A stretch of 64,000 bases of DNA from Mesostigma viride (GCA_009746045.1 RPFO01000041.1:4716920-4780919); one strand, 5' to 3'; counted from the stretch's first letter, positions 51,794 through 63,331 are shown. Translations and numbers: made by a program. Notes: generated by a model from the letters alone, not told the origin.

Positions 51794-53273
51794 TGCCGCA
51801 GGTGGCAAAAGGTTTCCGCACAATATTTACCTAACTGAGAGGTGTGAAAAGCCTGGTTGCTGGTGTCAGGTTCATCCTTGTTGTCGTTGCCGTCCTTGGT
51901 GCCAGGGACAAGGTCCCAAGCCTTGAGTAGAGCCGACTTCAGTTGGATTCCTGGAGTGTAAGTTTGTCACCGAGATTCAGTTGAGCAAGGGCGGGAAACA
52001 AATCATCAGGGACGCCAGCCAGTACGTAAATTTTAAGCCAGGTCCTCAGGCGCCATGGGAGCGCCAGTTGCGAGAAGGTCATTGTAAGACTGAGTTCCCC
52101 ATCGGTAAGATATTGGCGCATTCATGTAACGCCGCGCTCCACGATCTTCATACGGTTGATTTTGCGGCGTAGGGCGCACCGGTTGCTCATCTGCAAAGCG
52201 ACGCTTCCAGCTTTGGGGTTAACGCTGTTGGCGACCTTGAGCGCCGGGCTGATGAGAACTTGACAGAGCGCAGCAAAAAGAATGAGGTCGCGCTCCTCGT
52301 GTACTTCTGCCCCAGCAGAACGCTCAGCATACCGAATGCTGCTACGACAGCAAGGAATGGGACCTTACTTAGTGTTATCCCATTTTGTTGGATCCAAGCC
52401 ATCGAATTTGGTGATCTCACTGCAGGCGCCAATTAAGTTCAGATCCTTGGTTTGTCTGGATGTCGCAGCCACAGAGGCAGTCGCCATTGTAAAGTTGGAA
52501 ATGAGGGCATTGACCGCCACCAGCTCAGTGGCGAATTAAAGAAATGTAACCAAGGTACCGGAACTCAAAAATCGGAATTCAGGGAATCAATTTGCCGATT
52601 AGTAAGCCCAGATTTTCGGACCAGATTTAGCAATTTAGTTGGCCACCCCGCTCGATATACCATGTCAGAATTCTAGGACTGGTGGCAGGCTAGAAAGATC
52701 GCATAAATATTGCTTTACTGGATTGATTGACTTTGAATGAAAAGGGATTATAATGTTATCAAGCTGCCATGGGGGCCAGCACCCTTTCCGCTTGAGTGGA
52801 TGATCGTTACGTAGCACAGCCGTCACCTATACATATTGCTGGTCGGCCAGGTTCACGAGGTGATGAGTGGATAATTTATAACTGACAAGCAGTCAACACT
52901 ACAGTAGTGCTAGCTAGATGTTGACTACTGTCGTATCATAATAATAGGCAGTATATAGTTAGACAGAATTATTACGACATGACATGACAGATTCTCGTGC
53001 CTTTATTATAGTATTAAACACAGGCACGTACATAGTATTGTGTATTGTAAAAGTTATAGTGCCGTTATAGTAACCTCGGCACTTATAATGTTGTTGTTGC
53101 ACAGAAAGACTATAACTTTTTATGTAGAGCTCTGATTAGAATGATTCCAGGGGCAAAGTTGTAGCCACTCGATAGCTAGCTCTATGTGCCAGGCATGTTA
53201 TTTCTAGTTGATCACTGACTACCCGAACTGGATTGTCAGGATTATATGAGGCATATTCTTGACCTTTAGCTAG
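51794..53273. other. Unassigned spacer
   Basis: No supported gene. The second half is AT-rich with short internal repeats (e.g. TATAGTGCC/TTATAGTAAC near 53050). Confidence 0.35.
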
Positions 53274-53606
53274 ACCTTTTCAGTGGTTTTCCATTTGCGG
53301 GCATTTCCTCGTTAATGGTGGGAGAGCGATCGCAGCAATGGTGCTCACCACTAGTCGCTCCCGGCCAGTTAGGCTCAAAACACACGCCCTGATCAAGCAA
53401 GCTGTTTCCGGCCCCACCGTCGAGGTCATCTACTAGTCGCTCTACACGTAAGCCAGCCATAATTTCAAGGCACAAGGCTACACATTTCCATCACCATTCA
53501 TATTCATCATCCTGAACGACTCGAACACGCGGACAAGATAACGACAGGCTCGAGCTACCATGGTCCGGATTCTCCCGATTTCTGGCCTGCGCTGGTTGTC
53601 TCCTTG
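53274..53606 (+). mobile_element. SINE-like element, second full-length copy
   Basis: Matches 4755-5088 over its whole length (ACCTTTTCAGTGGTTTTCCA at the start, GGTTGTCTCCTTG at the end) with scattered differences. No clear target duplication. Confidence 0.8.
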
Positions 53607-54078
53607 ATATAAGATTGGTTGAATATAGTTCGTTTTCGGCTAGGACGCGTCACGTGGCCTTTGCATGACGGGCAAGAGGATTTCAGACGTGGGCAACCAA
53701 GCACACATGTCGTCGATCGGGCTAGTCCGGCGAGTGGGCATGTGAACCGGCACTCCCGGTCACACACGACACCAGACATAGAGATAGTCAGCTGCACCGC
53801 CTCATGTCGGCGAAACCTACAGTTCCATCGGAATCGTTTCAGCCGCCGGCACTTCATCTCCGCGTTTCCTCAACCTCGTTTTCAGGATCATACTCATCGT
53901 TCCTGCATTTTCCTCTTCCACGCATGTTGTGGCTTTTTTGAAAGCCACGAATGTACCCGGCTGGGAATGTGACGCTTCGGCTGCCTTAATGCCTACACAT
54001 TCAATACGATGTCCCCCTCTTGCACCTTCCTCCATCATTCCGCTCACATTGCACTACGTGTCGGTGTTTTGTTCTTGT
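53607..54078. other. Unassigned spacer
   Basis: No domain recognised in either strand. Ends at the LTR-like dimer. Confidence 0.35.
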
Positions 54079-56584
54079 TGTCGCGTCCGTGATCTATCAC
54101 GTCCGCAATTCAGATTTTAGCGTAATTCTGACGTCCGCAGCCTTGTGCGGGTTGCTATACCGCGGCCCGGTACTGACGCCGCGGATCTCAATTGTACTCA
54201 CGCGCCAAGTCCACTGAATTTGCTGACGGAACTTTTGGGCGGACCTGAATTTCACTGACATTCGTCACAAGGGCAGTTTGCCGAATGCTGGTACACAGCA
54301 AGCCGGCGAGGCACTGAGCAGATGTGCAATTTCAGGATTTTAACGTGGGACACCAGACACAAATGCAAGGAAGCCCCAGGCGGTGCCTGGCATAGCCGAT
54401 AGATTTGCCCTTGTATATTTGTGTTCGCTTGACAGATAAAGCTTGAAGTTTAGCTTGTCGGAAATTAGACAATGTTATGATTGGCTGATGTCTAAAGTGG
54501 CGCTAGTGGCGCCAGCCGCCAGGCTTGAGCTTTGAGCAGTATAGAAGGATGAGCAACGAACCATGGTGGTCGTTGTTCGTCCGTTTCTCTCCCTCACAAC
54601 TGGTTTGTTGTCTTCATGGGGTGAAATAGTTCGAGCAGCCCGGAGCAGCCCCCGTGAGTGGTTGCATGCAGTCAGTTGCCATGAGGATGGACTGACGGAT
54701 ATGACAATGTATTGGTTTTGTTAAGAATGTGTGTAAGACTGAGAACGAGACAAGGGACAGGGCCTTCGGGCACCCTGGTCGTCGTTGGCAAGAATGCCAG
54801 TAGGAACTAGGTCGGGAACACACGCACTGCCGCCACAAGGGGCCTGCAGTGGCGTAACCCAAGGGGCCTCACAGCTGCTCTTATAACTACAACATTACAA
54901 CTCGACAGTCTTTGTAATTCGTCATGTATCTCATTGGAATTGAAAGGTCTTTTGGTTGCTTTGATGATAAAGCATTATCTCAAGAATCGGCTGATTGGGC
55001 CGGATTGCCTGTCATGAAGGTGGCGGTGCCGTAAAGGACCGCACCTTTCATTCTCATTTTAAACGGACGAACAACCCATGATGGGTTCAGGCCGGCCAGC
55101 CTGGGGTTCCTCCTGCTTCACCCAGGGAAGCACAAGGAAGAGGTTATTGCTTAGCCTTCAAAAGCATCTGAAGAGGTTAGGCTTTTCCCTGTAAAAAGCC
55201 ATTGAAGGGGTTATTGCTAAGCCTTTAAAAGCATGCATGTTAAGGTTGTTGCTGATCCTGGAAAAGCATCTTTGAGCAGCTGGATTTTTTTTTTTCCTTT
55301 TTGCTGCTGCCTGGCATGACGCCCTCTTTGGGCTTCCTTCTTTTGTGTGAGATGCCTTTCTTTCACTTTTTGCTCTCACGTTGTTGTGAGCTAAATAGTG
55401 GGGGGGGAGGTGGCATATCTCACACATGATTACTGCTGATAGTGGATGCATTCCAAGTAGCGGTAATGACCAGTCCAGGATGATATGGCACGCAAACGCG
55501 ACAGCTGTCGCGTCCGTGATCTATCACGTCCGCAATTCAGATTTTAGCGTAATTCGGACGTCCGCAGCCTTGTGCGGGTTGCTATACCGCGGCCCGGTAC
55601 TGACGCCGCGGATCTCAGTTGTACTCACGCGCCAAGTCCGCTGAATTTGCTGACGGAACTTTTGGGCGGACCTGAATTTCACTGACATTCGTCACAAGGG
55701 CAGTTTGCCGAATGCTGGTACACAGCAAGCCGGCGAGGCACTGAGCAGATGTGCAATTTCAGGATTTCAACGTGGGACACCAGACACAAATGCAAGGAAG
55801 CCCCAGGCGGTGCCTGGCATAGCCGATAGATTTGCCCTTGTATATTTGTGTTCGCTTGACAGATAAAGCTTGAAGTTTAGCTTGTCGGAAATTAGACAAT
55901 GTTATGATTGGCTGATGTCTAAAGTGGCGCTAGTGGCGCCAGCCGCCAGGCTTGAGCTTTGAGCAGTATAGAAGGATGAGCAACGAACCATGGTGGTCGT
56001 TGTTCGTCCGTTTCTCTCCCTCACAACTGGTTTGTTGTCTTCATGGGGTGAAATAGTTTGAGCAGCCCGGAGCAGCCCCCGTGAGTGGTTGCATGCAGTC
56101 AGTTGCCATGAGGATGGACTGACGGATATGACAATGTATTGGTTTTGTTAAGAATGTGTGTAAGACTGAGAACGAGACAAGGGACAGGGCCTTCGGGCAC
56201 CCTGGTCGTCGTTGGCAAGAATGCCAGTAGGAACTAGGTCGGGAACACACGCACTGCCGCCACAAGGGGCCTGCAGTGGCGTAACCCAAGGGGCCTCACA
56301 GCTGCTCTTATAACTACAACATTACAACTCGACAGTCTTTGTAATTCGTCATGTATCTCATTGGAATTGAAAGGTCTTTTGGTTGCTTTGATGATAAAGC
56401 ATTATCTTAAGAATCGGCTGATTGGGCCGGATTGCCTGTCATGAAGGTGGCGGTGCCGTAAAGGACCGCACCTTTCATTCTCATTTTAAGGTGGCATATC
56501 TCACACATGATTGCTGCTGATAGTGGATGCATTCCAAGTAGCGGTAATGACCAGTCCAGGATGATATGGCACGCAAACGCGACA
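54079..56584. mobile_element. Head-to-tail pair of LTR-like units (TGTCGCG...CGCGACA)
   Basis: Unit 1 is 54079-55503, unit 2 is 55506-56584; only GC separates them. Each begins TGTCGCGTCCG and ends AACGCGACA. They differ at only about seven positions over about 1 kb by eye, except that unit 1 has an extra 345 bp (55063-55407) or unit 2 lost it. TTGT flanks the pair (54075-54078, 56585-56588), a possible 4-bp target duplication. No coding capacity. The layout fits two LTRs with no internal region, or a tandem insertion of a small element. Confidence 0.65.
55137..55270. repeat. Imperfect 33-35 bp tandem repeats inside unit 1
   Basis: Four degenerate units of the type GAAGAGGTTATTGCTTAGCC with AAAAGCAT near the end, in the segment absent from unit 2. 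Confidence 0.7.
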
Positions 56585-56588
56585 TTGT

Positions 56589-56959
56589 TCCTGTTCTTGT
56601 TTGTTTTGCTGTTCTTGTCATTTTTCTTTTACTCTTACTGAGGGAGCTAGGCTGGGCTGCATGATGTGTGTGCTACTCTCGTGTTTTTCTGTGGGCAATT
56701 GAGAGACTAACCAAGGATATGGCCCCCCACACGGCAATATCAGCCTTTGCTTTTGTTTACCCTCCCATATCTCTTTACAAAAGCCAAAAAAACACAAAGG
56801 CAGGAGCACGGTGACTCATCTGGAACATGAAGAAGGGAAATCTTTTCGTTACAGGAAAGAGGTGTCAAGTATGACGATTGGCAGGCCCCCCCACAGTACA
56901 CTTTTAAATATGGGTCATGTCAGTCGGAATTTCGATGATCGGGAACGACTTCGAGTCGG
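56589..56959. other. Unassigned spacer
   Basis: T-rich at the start. No supported gene. Confidence 0.35.
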
Positions 56960-58680
56960 GAATGATGCTGCCATAGGAGTGGACAATATTTAATCACCGC
57001 AGGTGGCTATATATTTCACCGGAGGTGGTTCGCCTGAGCGTGAGCCTTTCCTCCGGGGCGTTTGCAACCGGATTCTACGAGATGGCTTCCCCCCGCTGAT
57101 GTATTGGAAGACCGCTGTCTGGACAGGTCATGCTCTACAAGGGCAAGGGTTCCGCCGCGAATACCGGCAACTAGGCCGGCCGCGGCGTCTGCCTCCAAAG
57201 CTGCGTGCTGAAAGTCTTCATGCGTCTCCTGCTGAACCGCATGCGTGCCAGCCTCGATTCCAACCTAGGTGAGTCCCAGATGGGCTTCCGTGTTGGTCGC
57301 AATTGTGTTGGTCACCATGACTGCGCACTGCCTGATCGAGGAAGTGGGCCGCCAGCTGGCCCCCGGCATCTCAGTTACCATTGCTATTGATCTTCGTAGA
57401 TTACACCAAGGCATTCGATACGGTTATACAATGGGACACCCTATGGCCGGTGGTCCTCCACCTGTTCCGTGTCCCATCGTACATTGTTGAGATCATCCGC
57501 CAGTTCTATGAAGGGTCCGCAAGCGCAGGTCCGTTCCGCTGACGGCGTCTGAATCCGGCGTTCCCCCTGCACACAGGGGTGTGGCAGGGCTGTGTGCTCT
57601 CCCCAGATCTATTCATCATTATGGTGGACTAAATTATGCGGCGTGCACAAGCCCGTTTTGCCAGGGTGGAGGGGCGCCCGCCGGGGATATTCGAGATCAT
57701 GGAGTGGCGCCAGCTATGGCGGGGTCGACCCAACCTACCGGCTGAGCGATCTGATCTACGCTGATGACACGACGTACGCTCGTTGGGACCCCAGCGTCCA
57801 CCCAACTCTGGCCCAAGATAGCTTGTCGATCACTGGAAGCGCAGGCGGTGGGGCTTATCATCAGCAAGAAAACGAAGGTCATGGCCGTCGGCTTCCCCCT
57901 GCGCTGGGACCACCCCACCCGCCCTCCTCCTGCTGGACGGCAGCTCCGTCCCCCCCGGCGACTCGCTTCAAGCTCCTAGGCAGCTGGCTGCCCTCCACGG
58001 CCGACGACATCAACATCCGCATTGGCCAGGCCTGGGCGGCCCTCCGCCGCCTGGACATGTTCTGGACATGTTGCTAGTCCTGAGTGAGCGGCGCAAGCGC
58101 ATTCTGTTCAGGGCCTTTATCCTCAGCAACCTCCTTTACGGCTGCGAGTCGTGGACCCTGGACCAGGCGCTGAGCAAGCAGCTTGATGGCACTGTCACTC
58201 TCGAATGCTTCGTCACATCCTCGGCGTCCGCTACCAAGAGCGCATCACCCGGGCCGAGCTCTACTGCGAGCTCCCTCTTGTAACCCAATGGCTTGAGAAT
58301 GCAGGGCTTCTGGGATTATCTGTACTCCGCGTCCGCATGATAGACAAGGAGAAATGGGCTGCCGTCTGCGATAAGCACCTTCCTGTGGGGCATGCTCCTG
58401 TTCTCTCCCCACGGGCCCCGCGGCCTGCATTGCTAGAATGCAGGGTAGAAGTCCGCAGGTGGAGGCTATTGCCCCTGAGGATAGCCGCTACACTACCGCC
58501 TCGTCTGCCATTACAGTATCTAGAGGACAGCTCAGATGAGGATCCCTGTAGTGACTATATGGTTGGGGCATGATGCAGAGAATATTTGTAACTTTCGTGT
58601 AATTATTTTCTATTGAGAATAGCATACTACTCTGTGGCATGCCCATGCGCATGACATGCAAGTACTTACTACTTACTTAG
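56960..58680 (+). pseudogene. LINE-2 copy c: 5'-truncated RT with complete 3' end
   Basis: Starts at NDAAIGVDNI and passes RGVCNRILRDGFPP, SQMGFRVGRN, IIRQFYEG, GVWQGCVLSP and LSDLIYADDTT, then LLYGCESWTL and MLRHILGVRY. It ends near LQYLEDSSDEDP. Coding is spread over all three frames with stops, so it is dead. The 3' UTR carries the conserved terminus (ACTCTGTGGCATGCCCATGC) and a CTTA-type tail at 58680. An internal TATATATTTCACCGGAGGTGG-like duplication is shared with copy b. Confidence 0.85.
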
Positions 58681-58736
58681 TCGGGATTAGGGACACCATA
58701 AACTACGTCCGCTATATCTTACTAAGGGAATTCAGT

Positions 58737-58790
58737 GCTCCGTGGTCCCCTAACGGGGACACAGGACTAATTAATTAATCAATTAATTAA
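58737..58790 (+). repeat. Stem-loop plus (TTAA)n tail
   Basis: GTCCCC-TAAC-GGGGAC followed by ACAGGAC and (TTAA)n. The outer stem pair differs from the 17.2-kb copy on both sides, so pairing is kept. Confidence 0.65.
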
Positions 58791-58854
58791 CCGTAAATTG
58801 TCATGCATATTGTGTCATATACTATACTAACGCCCCTCGACGCAACGCAGCCTG

Positions 58855-60246
58855 GCGGCTGCGCTCGGCAATGAAAATACGTCTGCAGCTCCGGCTGCAG
58901 CTTCGCCCACCGGCCCAGAAGGCAGCGGCGCCACTAGCCAAGCTCTAGTGGTCGTCCAGCCCCCCGCTGAGCCCGCCTCGCCAGCAGCGTCGCCTGAACC
59001 CAAGCGCAGTCGCCCTGCCGAGCCGAGCTGGGTAGAGCTCGACTTTGTCGCCGAAGCCAGCCAGCCCGGCTTCTTTGACAGGCTTACCGAGGAACGCATA
59101 CTGGCCTGCGTGTTTTTTGGATCGCACGCCTCGCTTCTTGAACTGTGCAAGCAGCTCTTCATCCATTCCAAGGTCGCCTCTTTGATCCTCGCCAGAGGTG
59201 TGCCTCCACTTTCGACCCCTTCCCCAGCCTCCGCCGCCCCCACCTCCAGCAATTCGCTCTCTTTTCCCTCCTTGGACGCTCCATCGGGGAGCTTTGGCCC
59301 CCCAAGCCCCTCACCACCACCTTAACCGAATCCTCCATCCGCTCACTCCTTCAGGAGGCCCTCGAGCAGCACGTGGCGGGCCCCCATCGCTGCAGATGTG
59401 GCGGCCATGGGCAGCACGCTGACTGCCGAGCTCCCCCTCCTCTCCACCATTTCCACCGCCACCTCCACCCTCCTCGCCTCCTCCACCGCCACCATCCCCT
59501 CCTCCGCCGCCATCACCGCCCAGCTCCGCGACATCGACCAGCGTCTCAAGGACAATGCAATCGCTATCGAGGTCCTGCAGAACACCGCAGGCCTCACTGC
59601 CCAGGCGGTGAAGGACATTGCCGCCAAGCCAGCCTCTGCTGGCCTGGCCGGCGATGCTCCTCCCATCACGACCTGGGCGGACATGCTTAAGCAACGTACC
59701 ACCTCCACCACCTCCGCCGTCGCAGCCCAGCTCTAGCGGCAGACGCTTGACCTCCGCGAGGAGGCCGAGCTCGCCAAGCGCAGCCTCAACGCCATACTCA
59801 AGAACTTCGACATGGAGGAAGGTGAGAATTCCGAGAAGCTTGCACGCGCGTTTGAGAGCAAAATCCTTGCACGCATGGGCCTTCTTGGTGAGATTAAGCT
59901 GACCGCCCACCGCCTCCCCCGCGCGCGGGGTAAGGCAGGGGCGCCTCCGCTTCTTCTCATCTTTGAGAGCCCAGCGGACAAGATTTCGTTTCTCAGACGC
60001 CGCAAGCGGCTCGAGAAGACTCCCTTCACCGTGGACGACGACTTGACCCTGGCGCAGCAACAACGGCGACGGGAGCTATGGCCGACCTACCTCCAGCTCC
60101 GGCAGACCAAGGCGGGCCAGCCGGTGTACTGGAAGGGGGCGGCCATCTACGTCGGCCACAAGCCCTGGCACGCGACCCCCTGGACCACCGCGGCCCCAGT
60201 GACTCCAGCAGCCCCAGCCTTGGGGAATACAGCAGCAGTAGTGTAG
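58855..60246 (+). pseudogene. LINE ORF1-like protein gene, broken
   Basis: Reading frame 1 covers 58948-59325 and again 59398-60246, with a TAG at 59734. A short stretch between (about 59230-59380) reads better in another frame (RSIGELWPPKPLTTTLTESS). Domains are a Pro/Ala-rich N-terminus with a conserved-looking FFDRLTEERILACVFFGSH, a helical/coiled segment (AQLRDIDQRLKDNAIAIEVL, REEAELAKRSLNAILKN), and a C-terminal single-strand-binding type domain (FESPADKISFLRRRKRL, DDDLTLAQQQRRRELWP, YWKGAAIYVG). The DLT-x2-Q-x3-R-x-LWP pattern is typical of LINE ORF1 proteins that bind the element RNA. No ORF2 follows; the 3' end at 60.67 kb comes first. Confidence 0.65.
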
Positions 60247-60674
60247 AATAGTTAGACCGTGGCCTTGTACATGCCCGCCTACTACAGGCACTATACCAGC
60301 TGAGGCCTAGCATTTTTAGTCATGTACATGTGTGCCTATGATGAGCCACCCTCCAGATGATGCCTAGCTTTATTTCATTATGCAGTGCCCATGCAGGGAG
60401 TCACTCTCTGTTGAGAGGCCATGCCCTAGCCCTTCTATAGCCATGCTGATCTTCCCCACCTATGACGGGCTCCCCTTAGCTGGGTGTTGCCCGAGACTTT
60501 GGGTCAGTGGTGCAGGTGCCCTAGAGCACCTAGAGCAAGTGTTGTTTACATTCCCACCCTTGCAGGAAGTAGCTTAGAATGTATTATAGGCCATATGCCC
60601 CTTCTCTGGGCTATGTGCTACAGATACTCCCAACGGAGTTATGTTCCTAATTAATTAATTAATTAATTAGTTAG
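60247..60674 (+). other. 3' UTR of the ORF1-only element, ending in stem-loop and (TTAA)n
   Basis: Non-coding. It ends with the stem ACTCC-CAAC-GGAGT at about 60625-60638, then ATGTTCC and (TTAA)n to 60674. The stem differs on both sides from the other copies while pairing is kept. Confidence 0.55.
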
Positions 60675-60904
60675 TACTATACTAATATATTTGCCCTACC
60701 GGAATCTGTAATAATAGTAGTATACTACTACACGGGCATCGCAACTCGCCCCCACTATAAGTCCGACTCAGGGATCAATGCAGCCGTCAGGGGGGCCGCT
60801 GGTGGTAATGAAAGCTACACTACTATACGATTGGTTTCTTGTACCTGTAGTGACTGGTCACCCCTGAAGAAGGCTTATCAAAGGTTCTTCCCATGCACGG
60901 AAAC

Positions 60905-60988
60905 GCACCACCGCCACCACCAGCAGCACCAGCATCAGCAGCAGCACCAGCATCACCACCAGCCGCCACCACCACCAGCAGCAAGGCA
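60905..60988 (+). repeat. CAC/CAG trinucleotide repeat
   Basis: Interrupted CAC, CAG and CAT triplets. An open frame over it would read His/Gln/Pro-rich, but no other coding sign supports a gene. Confidence 0.85.
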
Positions 60989-61239
60989 ATATGAGCTATT
61001 CCATATGATGAAGCTCGTGAAGCGTCGTGATCAGCGATGCAGCCGTTTCCCTACTCAACACACACCCAATCTCACGATTGAGTACACGCCATACCCGATG
61101 AGCTCAGCGACCTGAGTAATAATACATCAGTAATGTGGTACAACTAGACAATTTATAAGGAACGTACACTGAGAAGTCCTAGCAAACACATTTGTATGTC
61201 GTTTTGCCTGCTACATGTCCTGGCGTTAATTTGGCGTCA

Positions 61240-62534
61240 TCACGCCCCATGGCGCATGCAGTCCATGAAGCTGCACACGTAGCTCTCCATCTCCCGCAGG
61301 CTCTCAGGGTCCCTGCTCGACCCCAGGGCCTCCTGCGTGCTGACAGCGGTGTACGTCCCATCGTACCCTGCGAGCCAGGCAACAACACGCACTCATGTGA
61401 CAGCGTGCTGTCAGGATTACCATCGCTAGTTCGCTGCTCCCCAGAGCATAATTTTGGTGCATATTGACAAATGCAGATAAGGCGACAGCAGGCTCGAGCT
61501 ACCATGGTCCGGATTTTCGCGATTTCTGGCCAGGTGGGTGTCTCTTTGAAATAGTGGCAGAAGCGTGGGATATTTGATAGAATGGGTGGCTGTACTGTGG
61601 GTTATTAACCGGCTCAACTAGACCACAAGCTGATAAACCACTGGCAGGTGTTCAGCCGGCCTGCCAGATATATAGACATTAGAACGATACTTTCAAATTA
61701 TATAGAAGTACACTTTTAAAATTTTTAATACCTATTTATACTCCACACACTACCAGAAACACCTGTGAAGGGATTACCGCCACAGTGTACAGTGTCACTA
61801 AACCCTAAACCCTAAATCTAAACCGTAAGCCCTAAACTCTTAGCCCAAAGCCCCAAACGGCCAACCACCCCCATAGGAGGCCCTCCAACAGGAACCCCCC
61901 ACAAAACTCCTTTCATTTGCACCCAACAGGAAGCCTCATGCAGATGGCCATCAACCCTCCCCCCCCTGACAAGGCCTGCCCAAGGTGATAGCAAGGCATA
62001 GAGTAAGAAAGCAGAAAGAAATAATCCACCGCCCCAGCCCCACCTGGTGGCCTGCCCCAGCTCCGCTCCCACCCGGTGGCCTTACATGTGCACTGGGCTT
62101 GAAGGGCAACGAATCTGCACAGGATCAGCATGCGGCAGGCGTGGGCTAGATGCCCACCAGTGGCTGGAGTCTTGACTTGACCAACCACTGGAGGCGTTGG
62201 CAACTTGCTTTCTGGTGCTGGGACTCCTTAATTGATGCCCGTACTCCTTGGTCAACATTTCCTATTTAATTGATGCATGGAACCCTTGGTTGACATTAAT
62301 GCTAGGACCCCTTGGCCAGCATTGACGATAGGAAACCTTGGTTGACATTGATGGGAGGAACCCTCCGGCACCATGGGATAGGATGCCCTTTTGTTTCCCA
62401 GTGTGTTTAAATAAGCCCCTACCTGTGGTCACCAGCTTAAGCATGGTCAGCTTCTCGATGGCGTCGGGCACGTCAAAGTCGGTGCTCTCGCCGAGGCGGT
62501 GCGCGAGGAAGCGCTCGCAGTGCTCATCGAGCCG
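61240..62534 (-). CDS. DUF3754-like protein, last two exons
   Basis: Exon A, 62423-62534, follows GTTGCAG and ends before GTAGGG. It encodes RLDEHCERFLAHRLGESTDF then DVPDAIEKLTMLKLVTT and leaves phase 1. Exon B, 61240-61367, follows CTCGCAG, supplies the matching two bases and encodes YDGTYTAVSTQEALGSSRDP ... YVCSFMDCMRHGA to TGA. The phase match and both GT-AG borders support a real gene. The pattern LD-x-CE-x-FL ... FDV-x-DAIEKL-x-L-x-LV ... G-x-Y resembles the C-terminal part of DUF3754 (plant proteins and animal TMEM143, membrane-associated, function unclear). Upstream exons were not identified and may lie beyond the window. The ~1.05-kb intron holds a SINE scrap and telomere-like repeats. 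Confidence 0.6.
61485..61548 (+). mobile_element. SINE-like fragment in intron
   Basis: GCAGGCTCGAGCTACCATGG followed by TCCGGATTTTCGCGATTTCTGG and a diverged end. It is the same end as retained in the 46.77-kb copy. Confidence 0.7.
61797..61860. repeat. Interstitial telomere-like CCCTAAA repeats
   Basis: Two CCCTAAA units followed by degenerate TCTAAAC/CCGTAAG/CCCTAAACT words. This is the plant/green-alga (Arabidopsis-type) telomere motif, here inside an intron. Confidence 0.7.
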
Positions 62535-62699
62535 CTGCAACGCCAACAAACCAGGCCCGGGCACGTGAGACAGACTCGGTGGTTCAAGAGGTTTTGTTTG
62601 AATTACAAAGCTCTTTTTTTCTTGTAGCAGGAGTGTAGGACAAGAGGATGAGTGCTCATCAAGGAGCCAGCGGCCCAAGACAAACAAGGAGACAATCTA

Positions 62700-62811
62700 G
62701 ATGTTATAAAAGGATACAATATTGGTATCAAAAGTATATAATATAAAAGTATAGTAGTATAATATATAATATAATAGTGGTATCAAAAGTGTACAATATA
62801 AAAGTATATAA
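62700..62811. repeat. AT-rich tandem repeat, left block
   Basis: Units built on TGGTATCAAAAGTATATAAT and ATAAAAGTAT. The array continues after the MITE at 63332. Confidence 0.8.
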
Positions 62812-63331
62812 CAGCATGTTCACACTAGCAACTAATTCCGCTGAATTGTTTTGGGGGGTTCGGGCTAAAAGCCCGGATATTTGGTGCGTGTTGGGAGTGA
62901 CGCGGGAGTGACCTATGTCGGCACCTAGTAGGGTCGCCAAAGTTCCCTGAAAAGGATCGGCGCGGCGCGGCAACAGTAGACCGAACCACATCGCTAGTAT
63001 TCAACAAATTCATTGTTCAGGCCGTACTAATGTTCAGAAATCGAGAAGGAAATGTAGGGTGCGAAATATTTTTCAGGGCAAAATCAGGGCTTTTGGAGTG
63101 GGAGAGGACGAGACTGGCTATTTGTCTGTTCCAGCCACTCCCACCGTAATTCAGGGGAATCTGCAAAATCGCCACAATTTCGGTCGGGAGTGAGGTCACA
63201 GGGGGTCACTATACAAATTGGCCGGATTTGCTGTTCAAGTGGGGGTACTCCCGATGTGAATGCAATGCGGGGGTTTAGAAACCGGTCTGGATCCTAAATC
63301 TACTGAATTAGTGGTGAGTGTGAACATGCTG
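62812..63331. mobile_element. MITE, 520 bp, with about 28-bp terminal inverted repeats
   Basis: The left end begins CAGCATGTTCACACT and, after four variable bases, ACTAATTC. The right end, read inward, is CAGCATGTTCACACTCACC then ACTAATTC. There is no coding capacity. TAA flanks both sides, but the flanks are AT repeats, so the duplication length (3 or up to 8 bp) and superfamily (PIF/Harbinger or hAT) are open. Confidence 0.8.

Noticed and set aside
54614-56289. Identical 82-codon frames at 54614-54862 and 56041-56289
   Set aside because: Explained by the duplicated LTR-like unit; no domain.
59311-60063. 250-codon minus-strand frame with poly-Gly
   Set aside because: Antisense of the ORF1-like gene, whose sense strand carries the recognisable motifs.
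60831-61115. His/Gln-rich small protein
   Set aside because: Frame exists only because of the CAC/CAG repeat; no conserved flanks.
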